Assembly: GCF_020662345.1 (NCBI RefSeq) | Contig: NZ_VMOA01000015.1 | Coordinates: 1-64,000 of the forward strand | DNA from: Methylobacterium sp. W2 | GTDB lineage: Bacteria > Pseudomonadota > Alphaproteobacteria > Rhizobiales > Beijerinckiaceae | Reading direction: 5' to 3' | DNA: 64,000 bases | In this document: in pieces, positions 17,285 to 28,540 of the stretch | Layout of the letters: every line of letters starts with the position of its first letter | Numbering within the stretch: position 1 is the stretch's first letter | Position numbers and translations under genes: made by a program | Notes under the pieces: model-generated | What the model was told of the DNA's origin: nothing | Database searches by the model: none | What the model saw: only the letters and a program-made list of their open reading frames with translations

Positions 17285-18685
17285 CTACGCGCCCTTCGAC
17301 GCGAGGCGCTGACCCGAGACCTCCGCGCCCGCATCCGGCTTCAGCCGCAGGAAGGCGAAGAGCGAGGCGGACGAGATCAGCGCGACGGTGAGGAAGGCGG
17401 GCCAGAAATCGCCGGCCTCGATCGCCGTTCGGCCATGCTGCGCCGCGGCGGTCTCTAGGGCCAGGGCGCCGATGGAGACGCCGAGGCTCAGCGACAATTG
17501 TTGCGCGACGCTGGCGAGGCTGGTGGCCGAACTCATCTCCCGCGCGTCGAGATCGGCATAGGCGATGGCGTTGACGCAGGTGAATTGCAGCGAGCGGACG
17601 CAGCCGCCGACGAGCAGGATGCCGATGATGAGCCAATGCGGCGTCTGCGCCGTGAACAGGCCGTTCACCGCGAGGAAACCCGAGGCAACGACGGCGTTGA
17701 ACAGCATCACCCGGCGGAACCCATAGGCGCGCAGGATGCGCGGGCCGATGATCTTGATGAGGAGTGCGCCCGCCGCCGCGGCGAAGGTGAGAAGTCCCGA
17801 TTGCAGCGGATCGAGGCCGAAGCCGATCTGCAGCATCAGCGGCAGCAGGAACGGGATCGCCCCGGTGCCGATGCGGAACAGGCTGCCGCCGGTCACCGCC
17901 GCGCGGAAGGTCGGGTATCGCAGCAGGTCGAGCCGGATCACCGGATGCGGCACCCGGCGCGAATGCGCGAGGTAGAGCGCGAGCAGGACCGCGCCGCCGC
18001 CGAGGCAGCCCCAGGAGACGTAATCCGGTAGAAGATGACGTCCGAGAGAGGCGAGGCCGAGCATCAGCGTGGCGAGACCGGCCCCCGAGAGCACGAACCC
18101 GAGGATGTCGAGGGGCGGCCGGGACGGCTCGCGGACGTTCTCGAAATAGAGCGTCGAGAGCGCGATCCCGGCGAGGCCGATCGGGATGTTGATGAAGAAG
18201 ATCCAGCGCCAGTCGAGATAGGTCGTGATCAACCCGCCCAGCGGCGGCCCCATGATCGGACCGATCAGGGCCGGGATCGTCAGGTAGGCAAGAGCGCTCA
18301 CGAGTTCGCTCTTCGGCACCGCCCGCAGGATGACGAGGCGTCCCACCGGAACCATCATCGCCCCGCCCATGCCCTGGAACGCGCGTGCCGCGACGAAGGA
18401 GCCGAGCGAATCGGAGGCGGCGCAGGCCAGCGACCCCGCCATGAACACGACGAGGGCGGCGCGGAAGATCGTGCGCGCGCCGTAGCGATCCGCCATCCAG
18501 CCGCTGATCGGGATGAAGATCGCGAGACTGACCAGATACGAGGTCAGCGCCAGTTTCAGGGCGATCGGATCCTCGCCGAGGCTGCGGGCGATGGCCGGCA
18601 GCGCGGTGGCGATCACCGTGGAATCCGTGTTCTCCATGAACAGGGCGGTGGCGACGACGAGGGGGACGATCTGTGATGGGCGCAT
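17285..18685 (-). CDS. MFS transporter, DHA2 (EmrB/QacA-like)
   Basis: This 466-residue protein has about 14 membrane segments. It starts MRPSQIVPLVVATALFMENT with the DHA2 motif (TDSTVIATALPAIARSLGED), then SGWMADRYGARTIFRAALVV (motif A) and GPPLGGLITTYLDWRWIFFI (motif C). Members are drug:H+ antiporters. No membrane-fusion partner (EmrA) is adjacent, so it may act alone. The ATG at 18685 was chosen because the in-frame extension to 18814 is basic and lacks family similarity. A 299-bp gap follows, divergent from the lipoprotein gene, in which I see no further gene. Confidence 0.9.
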   Translation of the reverse strand: MRPSQIVPLVVATALFMENTDSTVIATALPAIARSLGEDPIALKLALTSYLVSLAIFIPISGWMADRYGARTIFRAALVVFMAGSLACAASDSLGSFVAARAFQGMGGAMMVPVGRLVILRAVPKSELVSALAYLTIPALIGPIMGPPLGGLITTYLDWRWIFFINIPIGLAGIALSTLYFENVREPSRPPLDILGFVLSGAGLATLMLGLASLGRHLLPDYVSWGCLGGGAVLLALYLAHSRRVPHPVIRLDLLRYPTFRAAVTGGSLFRIGTGAIPFLLPLMLQIGFGLDPLQSGLLTFAAAAGALLIKIIGPRILRAYGFRRVMLFNAVVASGFLAVNGLFTAQTPHWLIIGILLVGGCVRSLQFTCVNAIAYADLDAREMSSATSLASVAQQLSLSLGVSIGALALETAAAQHGRTAIEAGDFWPAFLTVALISSASLFAFLRLKPDAGAEVSGQRLASKGA

Positions 18686-18984
18686 GGGGATCGTGTAGTA
18701 GCGCGGCCGAAGCCGCCCGGTTCCGTCACGCTCTCGAATGGGGTCTCGGCCCAATCCTGAAGCGAATGCGCACACAAATGATAGCCGCTGTGGATGACGC
18801 GTGCGGTGTCGCACGTGTTCGACAACCGTGACCCCTGAGCCACAGGTGCGGGCTTCAAGTCATCCGGTCGGCGGGGCCGGCTTTCGGGGGCGCCGATACC
18901 GCCTTAAGCTCAGCAACAATTCGGCTGTCTCGCATCGCTTCGGCTGAGCGAGCCACCGCCGCCATTCTGCGTGAAAGTTATTGA

Positions 18985-21493
<2,509 letters not shown>

Positions 21494-21503
21494 GCCCGGC
21501 CCG

Positions 21504-21926
21504 ATGACCGATCTGCGCCACCTCGTGCTCTGGCCCGTCCTGGCGCAGATCGGGCTCACCTTCGGCCTCTATGTCTGGCTCTCCGCGGCGCGCCTTCTGG
21601 CGGTGCGTCGCGGCGAGGTGGAGTTCGGCTGTTTCGAGTTCGGCCGCGATGAGCCGGCACCGATCGCCCGCATCACCCGCAATCTCGCCAACCAGTTCGA
21701 ACTGCCCGTCATCGTCTTCGCCTGCGTCGCCCTGCTCGCGGCCCTCGACCGGGTGACATGGGTCGATATCGGCGCCGCCTGGCTCTTCTTCGTTGGCCGG
21801 GTGATCCATACCGCCGTCCAGACGCTTACCGACGACGTGCCCCTCAGGGGCCGGGTCTTCGTCATCAATTTCCTCGGCTGCGCGATCCTCGTCGCGCATC
21901 TCGGCCTCGTCGCCCTCGGGCGCTGA
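21504..21926 (+). CDS. MAPEG family membrane protein (first of a tandem pair)
   Basis: The 140-residue protein has four hydrophobic segments and the MAPEG pattern RITRNLANQFELPVIVFACV and GRVIHTAVQTL. MAPEG proteins are small membrane enzymes with glutathione or eicosanoid-type substrates in eukaryotes; the role in bacteria is mostly unknown. The start is 10 bp after the guaB stop, which suggests read-through from guaB. A second MAPEG gene follows after 22 bp, so this is a tandem duplication that has diverged. Key RxxxNxxExxP-type residues are present (RNLANQFELP). Confidence 0.85.
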   Translation: MTDLRHLVLWPVLAQIGLTFGLYVWLSAARLLAVRRGEVEFGCFEFGRDEPAPIARITRNLANQFELPVIVFACVALLAALDRVTWVDIGAAWLFFVGRVIHTAVQTLTDDVPLRGRVFVINFLGCAILVAHLGLVALGR

Positions 21927-21948
21927 CGCCGCTGCATCAGGACTTGTC

Positions 21949-22380
21949 ATGACCGTCCAGGCTATCCTCGCCCCCGTCTTCGCGCAGGTGCTGCTGACCT
22001 TCGTGCTGATGTTCTGGCTGGGGAGGGTGCGCTTTGCCGAGATCAAGGCGGGTTCGGTGACGGCCGGCGACGTCTCCATGGGCGAGCGCAGCTGGCCGCC
22101 CCGCGCGCAGCGATCGGCCAATGCGTTCTCGAACCAGTTCGAGTTGCCGATGCTGTTCTTCGCCCTGGTGCCGCTGGCGCTCTATACGAAGAAGGCCGAT
22201 CTGCTCTTCGTCGTCCTCGCCTGGATCTTCGTGGCGTCGCGCGCCGTCCATGCGGGCGTCTACGTCACCTCGAACCACGTCCCCTCCCGCTTCCGCGCCT
22301 ACGCGCTCGGGGCGCTGGTGCTCCTGGCGATGTGGATCGTCTTCGCGGTGCGCATCTTTCTCGCACCCATCGGGGTCTGA
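21949..22380 (+). CDS. MAPEG family membrane protein (second of a tandem pair)
   Basis: This 143-residue paralogue of the preceding gene has four membrane segments and conserved RSANAFSNQFELPMLFFALV and VASRAVHAGVYVTSNHVPSR. The shared NQFELP-hydrophobic motif shows common origin. The spacing of 22 bp indicates an operon with the first copy and possibly guaB. A GC-rich hairpin (22414-22441) follows within 35 bp and could terminate this unit. Confidence 0.85.
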   Translation: MTVQAILAPVFAQVLLTFVLMFWLGRVRFAEIKAGSVTAGDVSMGERSWPPRAQRSANAFSNQFELPMLFFALVPLALYTKKADLLFVVLAWIFVASRAVHAGVYVTSNHVPSRFRAYALGALVLLAMWIVFAVRIFLAPIGV

Positions 22381-22413
22381 GGTTCGGGAAATTGAATACA
22401 CGCCTGGAAAACC

Positions 22414-22441
22414 GCCTCCCTCGTCCGATAAGGAGGGAGGC
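22414..22441 (+). terminator. Hairpin between the MAPEG pair and the PanE-like gene
   Basis: GCCTCCCT (22414-22421) and AGGGAGGC (22434-22441) form a perfect 8-bp stem with a 12-nt loop. There is no T-run after it, so it may be an attenuator or mRNA-stability element rather than a full terminator. Its 3' arm ends 23 bp before the next ATG. Confidence 0.4.
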
Positions 22442-22464
22442 TCAACGAGATTGAGGATCGTCCC

Positions 22465-23403
22465 ATGCGCGTGCTCGTCGTCGGTGCCGGTGCCACCGGT
22501 GGATATTTCGGAGCGCGTCTCGTGGAGGCCGGGCGGGACGTCACCTTCCTCGTACGGCCGGCGCGGGCGGAGAAGCTCGCCGCCTCGGGTTTGCGCGTCA
22601 AGAGCCCGGCCGGCGACATCCATATCGCGGAGCCCGCGACGCTCACCGCCTCCGATCTCGCGGCAGGAAAGGGCGGCGGCTTCGATCTCGTTCTGCTCAG
22701 CTGCAAGGCCTACGACCTCGACGCCGCCATCGCCGATGTGGCCCCGGCCGTGGGTCCCGCGACGCTGGTGCTGCCCGTGCTCAACGGCCTGCGCCATCTC
22801 GATGTTCTCGACGCCGCTTTCGGGCCGGAGCGGGTTCTCGGCGGCTCCTGCGCCATCGCGGCGACGGTTACGTCCGGCGGCGAGATCCGCATGATGAGCC
22901 CCTTACATACCCTCACCTTCGGCGAGCGGGCAGGGGGGCGCTCGGAGCGGGTGGAGCGGATCGAGGCGTTGATGCAGGGCGTCACGTTCCAGGCGCGCCT
23001 CAGCGAGGCGATGGTGCTGGAAATGTGGGAGAAGTGGTCGTTCCTGGCCACGCTCGCCGGGGCGAGCTGCCTGATGCGCGCCACCATTGGCGATATCGTC
23101 GCCGCACCGGGCGGCCTCGGCTTCATCGAGGCGCTGATGGAGGAGTGCCGCCGGATCGCCGAGGATGCCGGCTACGCACCGCGGGAGAAGGTGATGCAGA
23201 ACACGCGCGCGAGCCTCACGGCGGAAGGCTCGGGCTTCACCGCCTCGATGCTGCGCGACATCGAGAACAAGGCGCGGATCGAGGCCGATCATATCATCGG
23301 CGACCTCATCGCCCGTAGCCGCGACGGGGCGCACCCGATGCTCGACCGGGTCTACACCCATCTCAAGGCCTACGAGAACCGCCGGGCGCGCGAGGCCGCC
23401 TGA
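22465..23403 (+). CDS. 2-dehydropantoate 2-reductase (PanE/ApbA family)
   Basis: The 312-residue protein opens with the Rossmann motif MRVLVVGAGATGGYFGARLV. It carries SCKAYDL, LPVLNGLRH and the catalytic-Lys helix LEMWEKWSFLATLAGASCL, then IENKARIEADHIIGDLI with the conserved Glu of the C-terminal domain. The family reduces ketopantoate to pantoate with NADPH for CoA synthesis. Rhizobiales often carry several paralogues, so this one may act on another 2-oxo acid. The start codon is ATG at 22465. No other pantothenate gene is adjacent. Confidence 0.85.
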   Translation: MRVLVVGAGATGGYFGARLVEAGRDVTFLVRPARAEKLAASGLRVKSPAGDIHIAEPATLTASDLAAGKGGGFDLVLLSCKAYDLDAAIADVAPAVGPATLVLPVLNGLRHLDVLDAAFGPERVLGGSCAIAATVTSGGEIRMMSPLHTLTFGERAGGRSERVERIEALMQGVTFQARLSEAMVLEMWEKWSFLATLAGASCLMRATIGDIVAAPGGLGFIEALMEECRRIAEDAGYAPREKVMQNTRASLTAEGSGFTASMLRDIENKARIEADHIIGDLIARSRDGAHPMLDRVYTHLKAYENRRAREAA

Positions 23404-23428
23404 GCGGCGGCCCCGGACAGGCGGACGC

Positions 23429-23599
23429 TCAGTAGCGCGGAGCCGGGGGCGGAGGCGGCGGGTTGCCGTATTCGAGCTGGGTCTTGGCATCGTAGGGGCG
23501 CTGCGGCGGCGGCGTCAGGTCGACGGCAGGCGCGGTGGAGCAGGCGGCGACGCTGAGCAGGACGAGGCCCGCGAGAGTGAGATGAACGATGGGGGACAT
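23429..23599 (-). CDS. Small Pro-rich lipoprotein (56 residues)
   Basis: The minus-strand ORF begins MSPIVHLTLAGLVLLSVAAC with a clear lipobox (SVAAC), followed by a short mature part containing PPPQRPYDAKTQLEYGN and a PPPPPP tract. The mature lipoprotein would be about 37 residues, similar to the small Pro-rich lipoproteins seen widely in Rhizobiales. It lies between the PanE-like gene and rsmB, opposite in strand to both. Function unknown. The coherent signal peptide supports it as a real gene. Confidence 0.65.
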   Translation of the reverse strand: MSPIVHLTLAGLVLLSVAACSTAPAVDLTPPPQRPYDAKTQLEYGNPPPPPPAPRY

Positions 23600-23785
23600 G
23601 ACGATTGCGAGGCTCCGGACGTTGACGCAGCGGGCTCGGGCGCAGCAAGGGCACGAGACGGGTCTGGCACCCTGCCTGTCTGACGGCCGATCCCGCCGGA
23701 AGCTCGTCCTTAATGTGTCGGCCCCCCGCTCAAAGCGTGACCGTATCGCGGCGACGGCCGTGACCGGTCACGCTTCCCTAACCCT

Positions 23786-23790
23786 GAGGA
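23786..23790 (+). promoter_or_regulatory. Shine-Dalgarno GAGGA that selects a CTG start for rsmB
   Basis: GAGGA lies 7 nt before CTG at 23798. No ATG, GTG or TTG occurs in this frame between the upstream stop (TGA 23738-23740) and the ATG at 23987, which lies inside the conserved N-terminal domain. Confidence 0.6.
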
Positions 23791-23797
23791 TTTCGTC

Positions 23798-25099
23798 CTG
23801 ACCCCTCCCGCTCGCCTCTCTGCCGCCATCGAAGTACTCGCCGACATCGCCGGCCGACGCCGTCCGGCCGCGGACGCCCTCAAGGATTGGGGCCTCGCCC
23901 ACCGCTTCGCCGGCTCCGGCGACCGCGCCGCCATCGCCAGCCTCGTCTACGACGCCCTGCGCCGCCGGGCGTCTTCCGCCTGGATCATGGGGGACGAGAC
24001 CCCGCGTGCCACCCTCATCGGCATGCTGCGGCTGCAGCACGGACTCGCGGCGCCTACCATCGCCGAGCTGTTCTCCGGTGAGCGTTTCGCGCCCGATCCC
24101 CTCACCGATGCCGAGCGCACGGCCATCGCCGAGGGCTCGCTCGCGGACGCACCGCCCCACGTGGCCGGCGACGTGCCGGACTGGATCCTGCCTTCGCTCA
24201 GCCACCTGTTCGGCGAGACCCTTCTGGAGGAACTGCGCGCCTTGGCCCGCCGCGCGCCCCTCGACATCCGCATCAACACCCTCAAGCGCGACCGCGAGAC
24301 CGCCCTGGCCGGGCTCGCGCATCTGGCGGCCCAGCCGACGCCGCATGCGCCGCACGGATTGCGCATTCCGCTCGGCGAGGATGGGCGCGGCCCCGCCTTG
24401 CATGTGGAACCGGAATTCCTCGACGGCTGGTACGAGATCCAGGACGAGGGCTCGCAGATCGCAGGCGCCCTGAGCGGCGCGCGTGCCGGCGAGACCGTGG
24501 TCGATCTCTGTGCCGGCGGCGGTGGCAAGACCCTCGCCCTCGCGGCGATGATGCAGAACAGCGGACGGCTCATCGCCACCGACGACGATCCGCGCCGGCT
24601 CGCGCCGATCCACGAGCGGCTGCGCCGCTCCGGTGCCGAGGCCGAGATCCGCACCCCGCGCGGCGGACGCGCGCGGGCCGATGTGCTCGGCGACCTCGAC
24701 GGCACCGTGGACCGGGTGGTGGTCGACGCGCCCTGCACCGGCACCGGGACGTGGCGGCGCAATCCCGATGCCAAGTGGCGCTTGCGCCCCGGCTCCCTCA
24801 GCGCCCGCGTCACGGACCAGGCCGAGGTGCTCGACCGGGCCTCGCGCCTGGTGCGGCCGGGCGGGCGGATCACCTACATCACCTGCTCCCTGCTGCGGGA
24901 GGAGAACGACGCCGCCATCGACGGCATCCTCGCACGGGCGAATGGCGGGCTCACGGTCCTGCCGGCCGAGAGGATCGCCGCCGACCATGCGCCGGGCCTC
25001 GCGGAGGTGGTGCGGTTCACCGAGCACGGCCTGCAGATGAGCCCGGCCCTCACCGGAACGGACGGCTTCTACCTCGCCACCCTGGAACGGCGCGGCTGA
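23798..25099 (+). CDS. rsmB: RsmB/NOP-type 16S rRNA cytosine-C5 methyltransferase, CTG start
   Basis: The 433-residue protein would methylate C967 of 16S rRNA with SAM. An N-terminal NusB-like helical domain (LTPPARLSAAIEVLADI; DRAAIASLVYDALRRR) precedes the methyltransferase domain, where VVDLCAGGGGKTLALAAMM is the SAM-binding motif, DAPCTGTGTWRRNPD is motif IV and ITYITCSLLREEN contains the catalytic TC pair of motif VI. The first ATG (23987) would delete about 63 residues of the conserved domain. The CTG at 23798 with GAGGA upstream is the best start. The stop overlaps the next ATG (TGATG). Assigning the exact methylated base is by family. Confidence 0.88.
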   Translation: MTPPARLSAAIEVLADIAGRRRPAADALKDWGLAHRFAGSGDRAAIASLVYDALRRRASSAWIMGDETPRATLIGMLRLQHGLAAPTIAELFSGERFAPDPLTDAERTAIAEGSLADAPPHVAGDVPDWILPSLSHLFGETLLEELRALARRAPLDIRINTLKRDRETALAGLAHLAAQPTPHAPHGLRIPLGEDGRGPALHVEPEFLDGWYEIQDEGSQIAGALSGARAGETVVDLCAGGGGKTLALAAMMQNSGRLIATDDDPRRLAPIHERLRRSGAEAEIRTPRGGRARADVLGDLDGTVDRVVVDAPCTGTGTWRRNPDAKWRLRPGSLSARVTDQAEVLDRASRLVRPGGRITYITCSLLREENDAAIDGILARANGGLTVLPAERIAADHAPGLAEVVRFTEHGLQMSPALTGTDGFYLATLERRG

Positions 25100-26058
25100 T
25101 GCGCCTCGACCGCCGGACATTGGTCGCCGCAGCCGCGGCGATGCTGTCCGGCGGTGCGCAGGCCCGCGCCGAGACGGTTCCGGCTCCGGGCACGAATCTC
25201 GACGTGATCGACCTGTGGCCCGGCCTGCCCCCCGGCGGTGGCGGTCCCATCGCGGCGGATGGGCGGTTCGACGAGAGCCGCGACGGGGTGATCAGCAACG
25301 TCGCCCGGCCCTGCCTCCTCGTCATGCGCGCCCCGAAGCCCAACGGGGCGGCCCTGGTGGTCGCGGCGGGCGGGGGCTATCGCCGCATCGATATCGGCAA
25401 CGAGGGCATCCCGGTGGCGCGCTGGCTCGCCACCGTGGGCATCACCGCCTTCGTGCTGGTCTACCGCCTGCCCGGCGAGGGCTGGGCGGCCGGTGCCGAC
25501 GCGCCGCTCCAGGACGTGCAGCGGGCGCTCCGCCTCGTGCGGGCGGGGGCGGTGACCTACGGCATCGACCCCGAGCGGGTCGGCGTGCTCGGTTTTTCCG
25601 CCGGCGGGCACCTGATGGGGGAGGCGGCCATGCGCGCCTCGGCGGAGACCTATGCCGGGCTCGATGCCAGCGACGCGTTCTCGGCGCGGCCCGAACTCGC
25701 GGGGCTGATCTATCCCGTCATCACCCTGCTTCCGCCCTTCGACCGGACCTCCACAAGGCGCATCCTCGCGGGCGACCCGCCCGACCCGGTGAAGGCCTCG
25801 GCCTATTCGGTGCAGACGCTTGTGCGCGAGAAGGCGCCACCGACCTTCCTCGCCCAGGCCGCCGACGACCCCATCGCCGTGGTGGACAACAGCCTGCTGA
25901 TGTATTCCGCCCTGCGCGGCGCCCTGGTGCCCACCGAATTGCACCTGTTCGAGCGCGGCGGCCACGGTTTCGGCCTCGGCGTGCCCGGCTCTCCGGCGGC
26001 GGCCTGGTCGGGCCTGTTCCTGACCTGGATGCGGCGGCGCGGCTTCCTCCGCCCGTGA
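25099..26058 (+). CDS. Exported alpha/beta hydrolase (esterase, BD-FAE/acetyl-xylan-esterase-like)
   Basis: The 319-residue protein has an N-terminal RR-containing signal (MRLDRRTLVAAAAAMLSGGA) that resembles a Tat leader, with an ARA cleavage site. The fold motifs are LVVAAGGGYRRIDIGNEG (oxyanion-hole HGGG equivalent), VGVLGFSAGGHLMGE with the nucleophile Ser, DDPIAVVDN with the acid, and GGHGFGLG with the catalytic His. Such proteins hydrolyse acyl esters of sugars or small molecules. The start overlaps the rsmB stop (TGATG), so it is translationally coupled to a quite unrelated gene. Substrate unknown. Confidence 0.85.
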   Translation: MRLDRRTLVAAAAAMLSGGAQARAETVPAPGTNLDVIDLWPGLPPGGGGPIAADGRFDESRDGVISNVARPCLLVMRAPKPNGAALVVAAGGGYRRIDIGNEGIPVARWLATVGITAFVLVYRLPGEGWAAGADAPLQDVQRALRLVRAGAVTYGIDPERVGVLGFSAGGHLMGEAAMRASAETYAGLDASDAFSARPELAGLIYPVITLLPPFDRTSTRRILAGDPPDPVKASAYSVQTLVREKAPPTFLAQAADDPIAVVDNSLLMYSALRGALVPTELHLFERGGHGFGLGVPGSPAAAWSGLFLTWMRRRGFLRP

Positions 26059-26155
26059 GCGAACGGGCGATGGGCGCGCCCGATGCATGTGGGCGGCGCG
26101 CGCCCTGCGGAACCTGCGCGTTGCACGGCGGCAGGGGCTCGTCTAACTCCGATCC

Positions 26156-27712
26156 ATGAATACCGACCACGACAAGATCCTCATCGTCGATTTCGGCTCC
26201 CAGGTGACCCAGCTCATCGCGCGGCGGGTGCGCGAGGAGGGGGTCTATTGCGAGATCGTCCCCTTCACCAAGGCGGCGGAGGCCTTCGCCGAGTCGAAGC
26301 CCAAGGGCGTGATCCTGTCCGGCGGCCCAGAATCAGTGACGAGCGACGCCTCGCCCCGCACGCCCCAGGTGGTGTTCGATTCGGGCGTGCCGGTCTTTGG
26401 CATCTGCTACGGCCAGCAGACCATGGCGGCTCAGCTCGGCGGCGAGGTCGAGGGCGGGCACCATGCCGAATTCGGCCGCGCCGAGATCGAAATCATTTCG
26501 GATTGTCCCCTGTTCAAGGGCGTCTGGCATGTGGGCGAGCATTATCCGGTCTGGATGAGCCACGGCGACCGGGTGACCAAGCTCCCCGACGGGTTCACCA
26601 CCGTCGCCCTGTCGAAGAACGCGCCCTTCGCGGCGGTGGCCGACGAGTCGCGCAATTACTACGCGGTCCAGTTCCACCCGGAGGTGGCGCACACCCCGCA
26701 CGGCGCCCTGCTGATCCGCAACTTCGTGCGCGACATCGCCGGCTGCACCGGCGACTGGACCATGGGCGCCTATCGCGAGGAGGCCATCGCCAAGATCCGC
26801 GCCCAGGTCGGCAAGGAGCGGGTGATCTGCGGCCTGTCGGGCGGCGTCGATTCCTCGGTGGCGGCGGTGCTGATCCACGAGGCGATCGGCGACCAGCTGA
26901 CCTGCGTCTTCGTCGATCACGGCCTGCTGCGCATGGGCGAGGCCGACGAGGTCGTGCGGCTGTTCCGCGACCATTACAACATCCCGCTCGTCCACGTTCA
27001 GGCGCAGGAGCTGTTCCTCGGCGAACTCGAAGGCGTCAGCGACCCGGAGATCAAGCGCAAGACCATCGGCCGCCTGTTCATCGACGTGTTCGACGAGGAG
27101 GCGAAGAAGATCGGCGGCGCGGCCTTCCTGGCCCAGGGCACGCTCTACCCGGACGTGATCGAGAGCGTCTCCTTCACCGGCGGCCCCTCGGTGACGATCA
27201 AAAGCCACCACAATGTCGGCGGCCTGCCCGAGCGCATGAACATGCAGCTCGTGGAGCCCCTGCGCGAATTGTTCAAGGACGAGGTCCGGGTACTCGGCAA
27301 GGAGCTCGGTCTGCCGGAAGCCTTCGTCGGCCGCCACCCGTTCCCCGGCCCAGGCCTCGCCATCCGCTGCCCGGGCACCATCACCGCCGAGAAGCTCGAA
27401 GCTTTGCGCAAGGCCGATGCGATCTATCTCGACGAGATCCGCAAGGCCGGGCTCTACGACACGATCTGGCAGGCCTTCGCGGTGATCTTGCCGGTGAAGA
27501 CCGTGGGCGTGATGGGCGACGGCCGCACCTATGACCATGTCTGCGCGCTCCGCGCCGTGACCTCGGTCGACGGCATGACGGCGGATTTCTACCCCTTCGA
27601 CATGGCCTTCCTCGGCCGCGTCGCCACCCGCATCATCAACGAGGTCAAGGGCATCAATCGGGTGACCTACGACATCACGTCGAAGCCGCCCGGGACGATC
27701 GAGTGGGAGTGA
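26156..27712 (+). CDS. guaA: GMP synthase (glutamine-hydrolysing)
   Basis: GuaA aminates XMP to GMP using ATP and glutamine. The 518-residue enzyme has the class I amidotransferase with nucleophile C84 in [10 protein letters not shown] and the His/Glu in [13 protein letters not shown]. It is followed by the ATP-pyrophosphatase P-loop [12 protein letters not shown], and by the dimerisation domain with [14 protein letters not shown] and the C-terminal GTIEWE. Its last 14 bp (27699-27712) recur at 28541-28554, and the match extends one base past the stop. The 3' end of guaA is a known insertion site for integrative islands. It follows guaB in the pathway and in map order. Confidence 0.98.
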   Translation: MNTDHDKILIVDFGSQVTQLIARRVREEGVYCEIVPFTKAAEAFAESKPKGVILSGGPESVTSDASPRTPQVVFDSGVPVFGICYGQQTMAAQLGGEVEGGHHAEFGRAEIEIISDCPLFKGVWHVGEHYPVWMSHGDRVTKLPDGFTTVALSKNAPFAAVADESRNYYAVQFHPEVAHTPHGALLIRNFVRDIAGCTGDWTMGAYREEAIAKIRAQVGKERVICGLSGGVDSSVAAVLIHEAIGDQLTCVFVDHGLLRMGEADEVVRLFRDHYNIPLVHVQAQELFLGELEGVSDPEIKRKTIGRLFIDVFDEEAKKIGGAAFLAQGTLYPDVIESVSFTGGPSVTIKSHHNVGGLPERMNMQLVEPLRELFKDEVRVLGKELGLPEAFVGRHPFPGPGLAIRCPGTITAEKLEALRKADAIYLDEIRKAGLYDTIWQAFAVILPVKTVGVMGDGRTYDHVCALRAVTSVDGMTADFYPFDMAFLGRVATRIINEVKGINRVTYDITSKPPGTIEWE

Positions 27713-27713
27713 G
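27699..27713 (+). repeat. att-like direct repeat at guaA 3' end (left copy)
   Basis: TCGAGTGGGAGTGAG spans the last codons and stop of guaA and one base beyond. An identical 15-mer lies at 28541-28555, 842 bp downstream in the same orientation. The interval holds no intact gene, only decayed toxin-antitoxin sequence. Confidence 0.7.
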
Positions 27714-27866
27714 TCACGCACGGCAGTGGCTTGAATTCTGGGCGCCATATCGGCGGGAACGCCAGACGTGGCGTGCGATGCAAGCCCGCTTTGCGCCTCA
27801 GGCCGGTTCATGAACGCGAGCAGCTGGCATGCGCGTTTTCAATCTGCTCAAGAGCCTGAATGTTGG

Positions 27867-28200
27867 TCATCTCGCTGTTCCGCGACGCGGATTGATGACT
27901 TCAATGTCGGGGAAATCCTTTTGATGATCGGTCACGACGGTGCAACCGTGAGCCTCGGCCACGGCGGCGATGATCGTGTCGAGCGCGGTGCGCGGTCGTC
28001 CCTGTTCTTTGCCGGACGCCATGAGCCGAGCCTAGATCAGACCGGCTTTCACGTCGGCGGGCAGCACGTGGCCAGTGAACAGTGCCTGAGGGCCCTCTGG
28101 ACCGGCGAACCAAGCTTCAAGCCGATCGCGGCATTTGCTGGTCGGCGTCTCTAGAAGTCCTCGACGGGTTTCGGCGACGGTCAGCAAGGCGATATTCCAT
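27867..28200 (-). pseudogene. VapC-type PIN toxin remnant with in-frame amber codon
   Basis: The frame reads NIALLTVAETRRGLL, then a RLEAWFAGPEGPQALFTGHV stretch, then LPADVKAGLI, TAG (28034-28032), ARLMASGKEQGRPRTALDTI, then IAAVAEAHGCTVVTDHQKDF up to TGA at 27867-27869. This is a VapC with GRPRTALDTIIAA and VTDHQKDF, the C-terminal PIN motifs. The N-terminal strand with the first catalytic Asp (DTN) is missing. The TAG sits where relatives carry Trp before ARLMA, consistent with a TGG to TAG change. The gene cannot make a working toxin. Confidence 0.75.
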
Positions 28201-28207
28201 CCTCCTT

Positions 28208-28340
28208 CGGCGGCTCGCCGCCGATGGTTTGAGTGATTGCCGCACGGAGCCGCTGGCCTTTGGGCCGGCCTCCGCAAGGTGACGGGCTAAAGACCGTATA
28301 AGGTCGCGGTCCGCATCTCTGGCCGGCACTTCAAAGCGCG
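28208..28340 (-). pseudogene. Probable antitoxin remnant upstream of the broken vapC
   Basis: One frame reads VPARDADRDLIRSLARHLAE then AGPKASGSVRQSLK. After a shift, the next frame reads IGGEPPKEDGI, where intact antitoxins I recall from related vapBC pairs continue with a similar GEPPKxGGI motif. The reading frame is therefore broken and the C-terminus is lost at the junction with the vapC remnant. Identification is from memory of that family and is tentative. Confidence 0.4.
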
Positions 28341-28540
28341 CCAGACCGCGCTCACTCGCACGCGACCGCTAGTTTTGAACGGCGCGTTTCTGTGAGCGGC
28401 CCATATCGGCCTCTCGGATATTTCCAGTGATACATCCGCTTTGGAAGGCCTGACCGGACTGCCCGGCACGTCCTTACGATGAAGGCATATCCAGCTCATC
28501 ACCCGCCTCGTCTTGCAAGCGAACCGATGACAAATCCACG

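Noticed and set aside
27768-28154. 128-residue plus-strand ORF after guaA
   Set aside because: It is antisense to the VapC remnant and shows no motif of its own.
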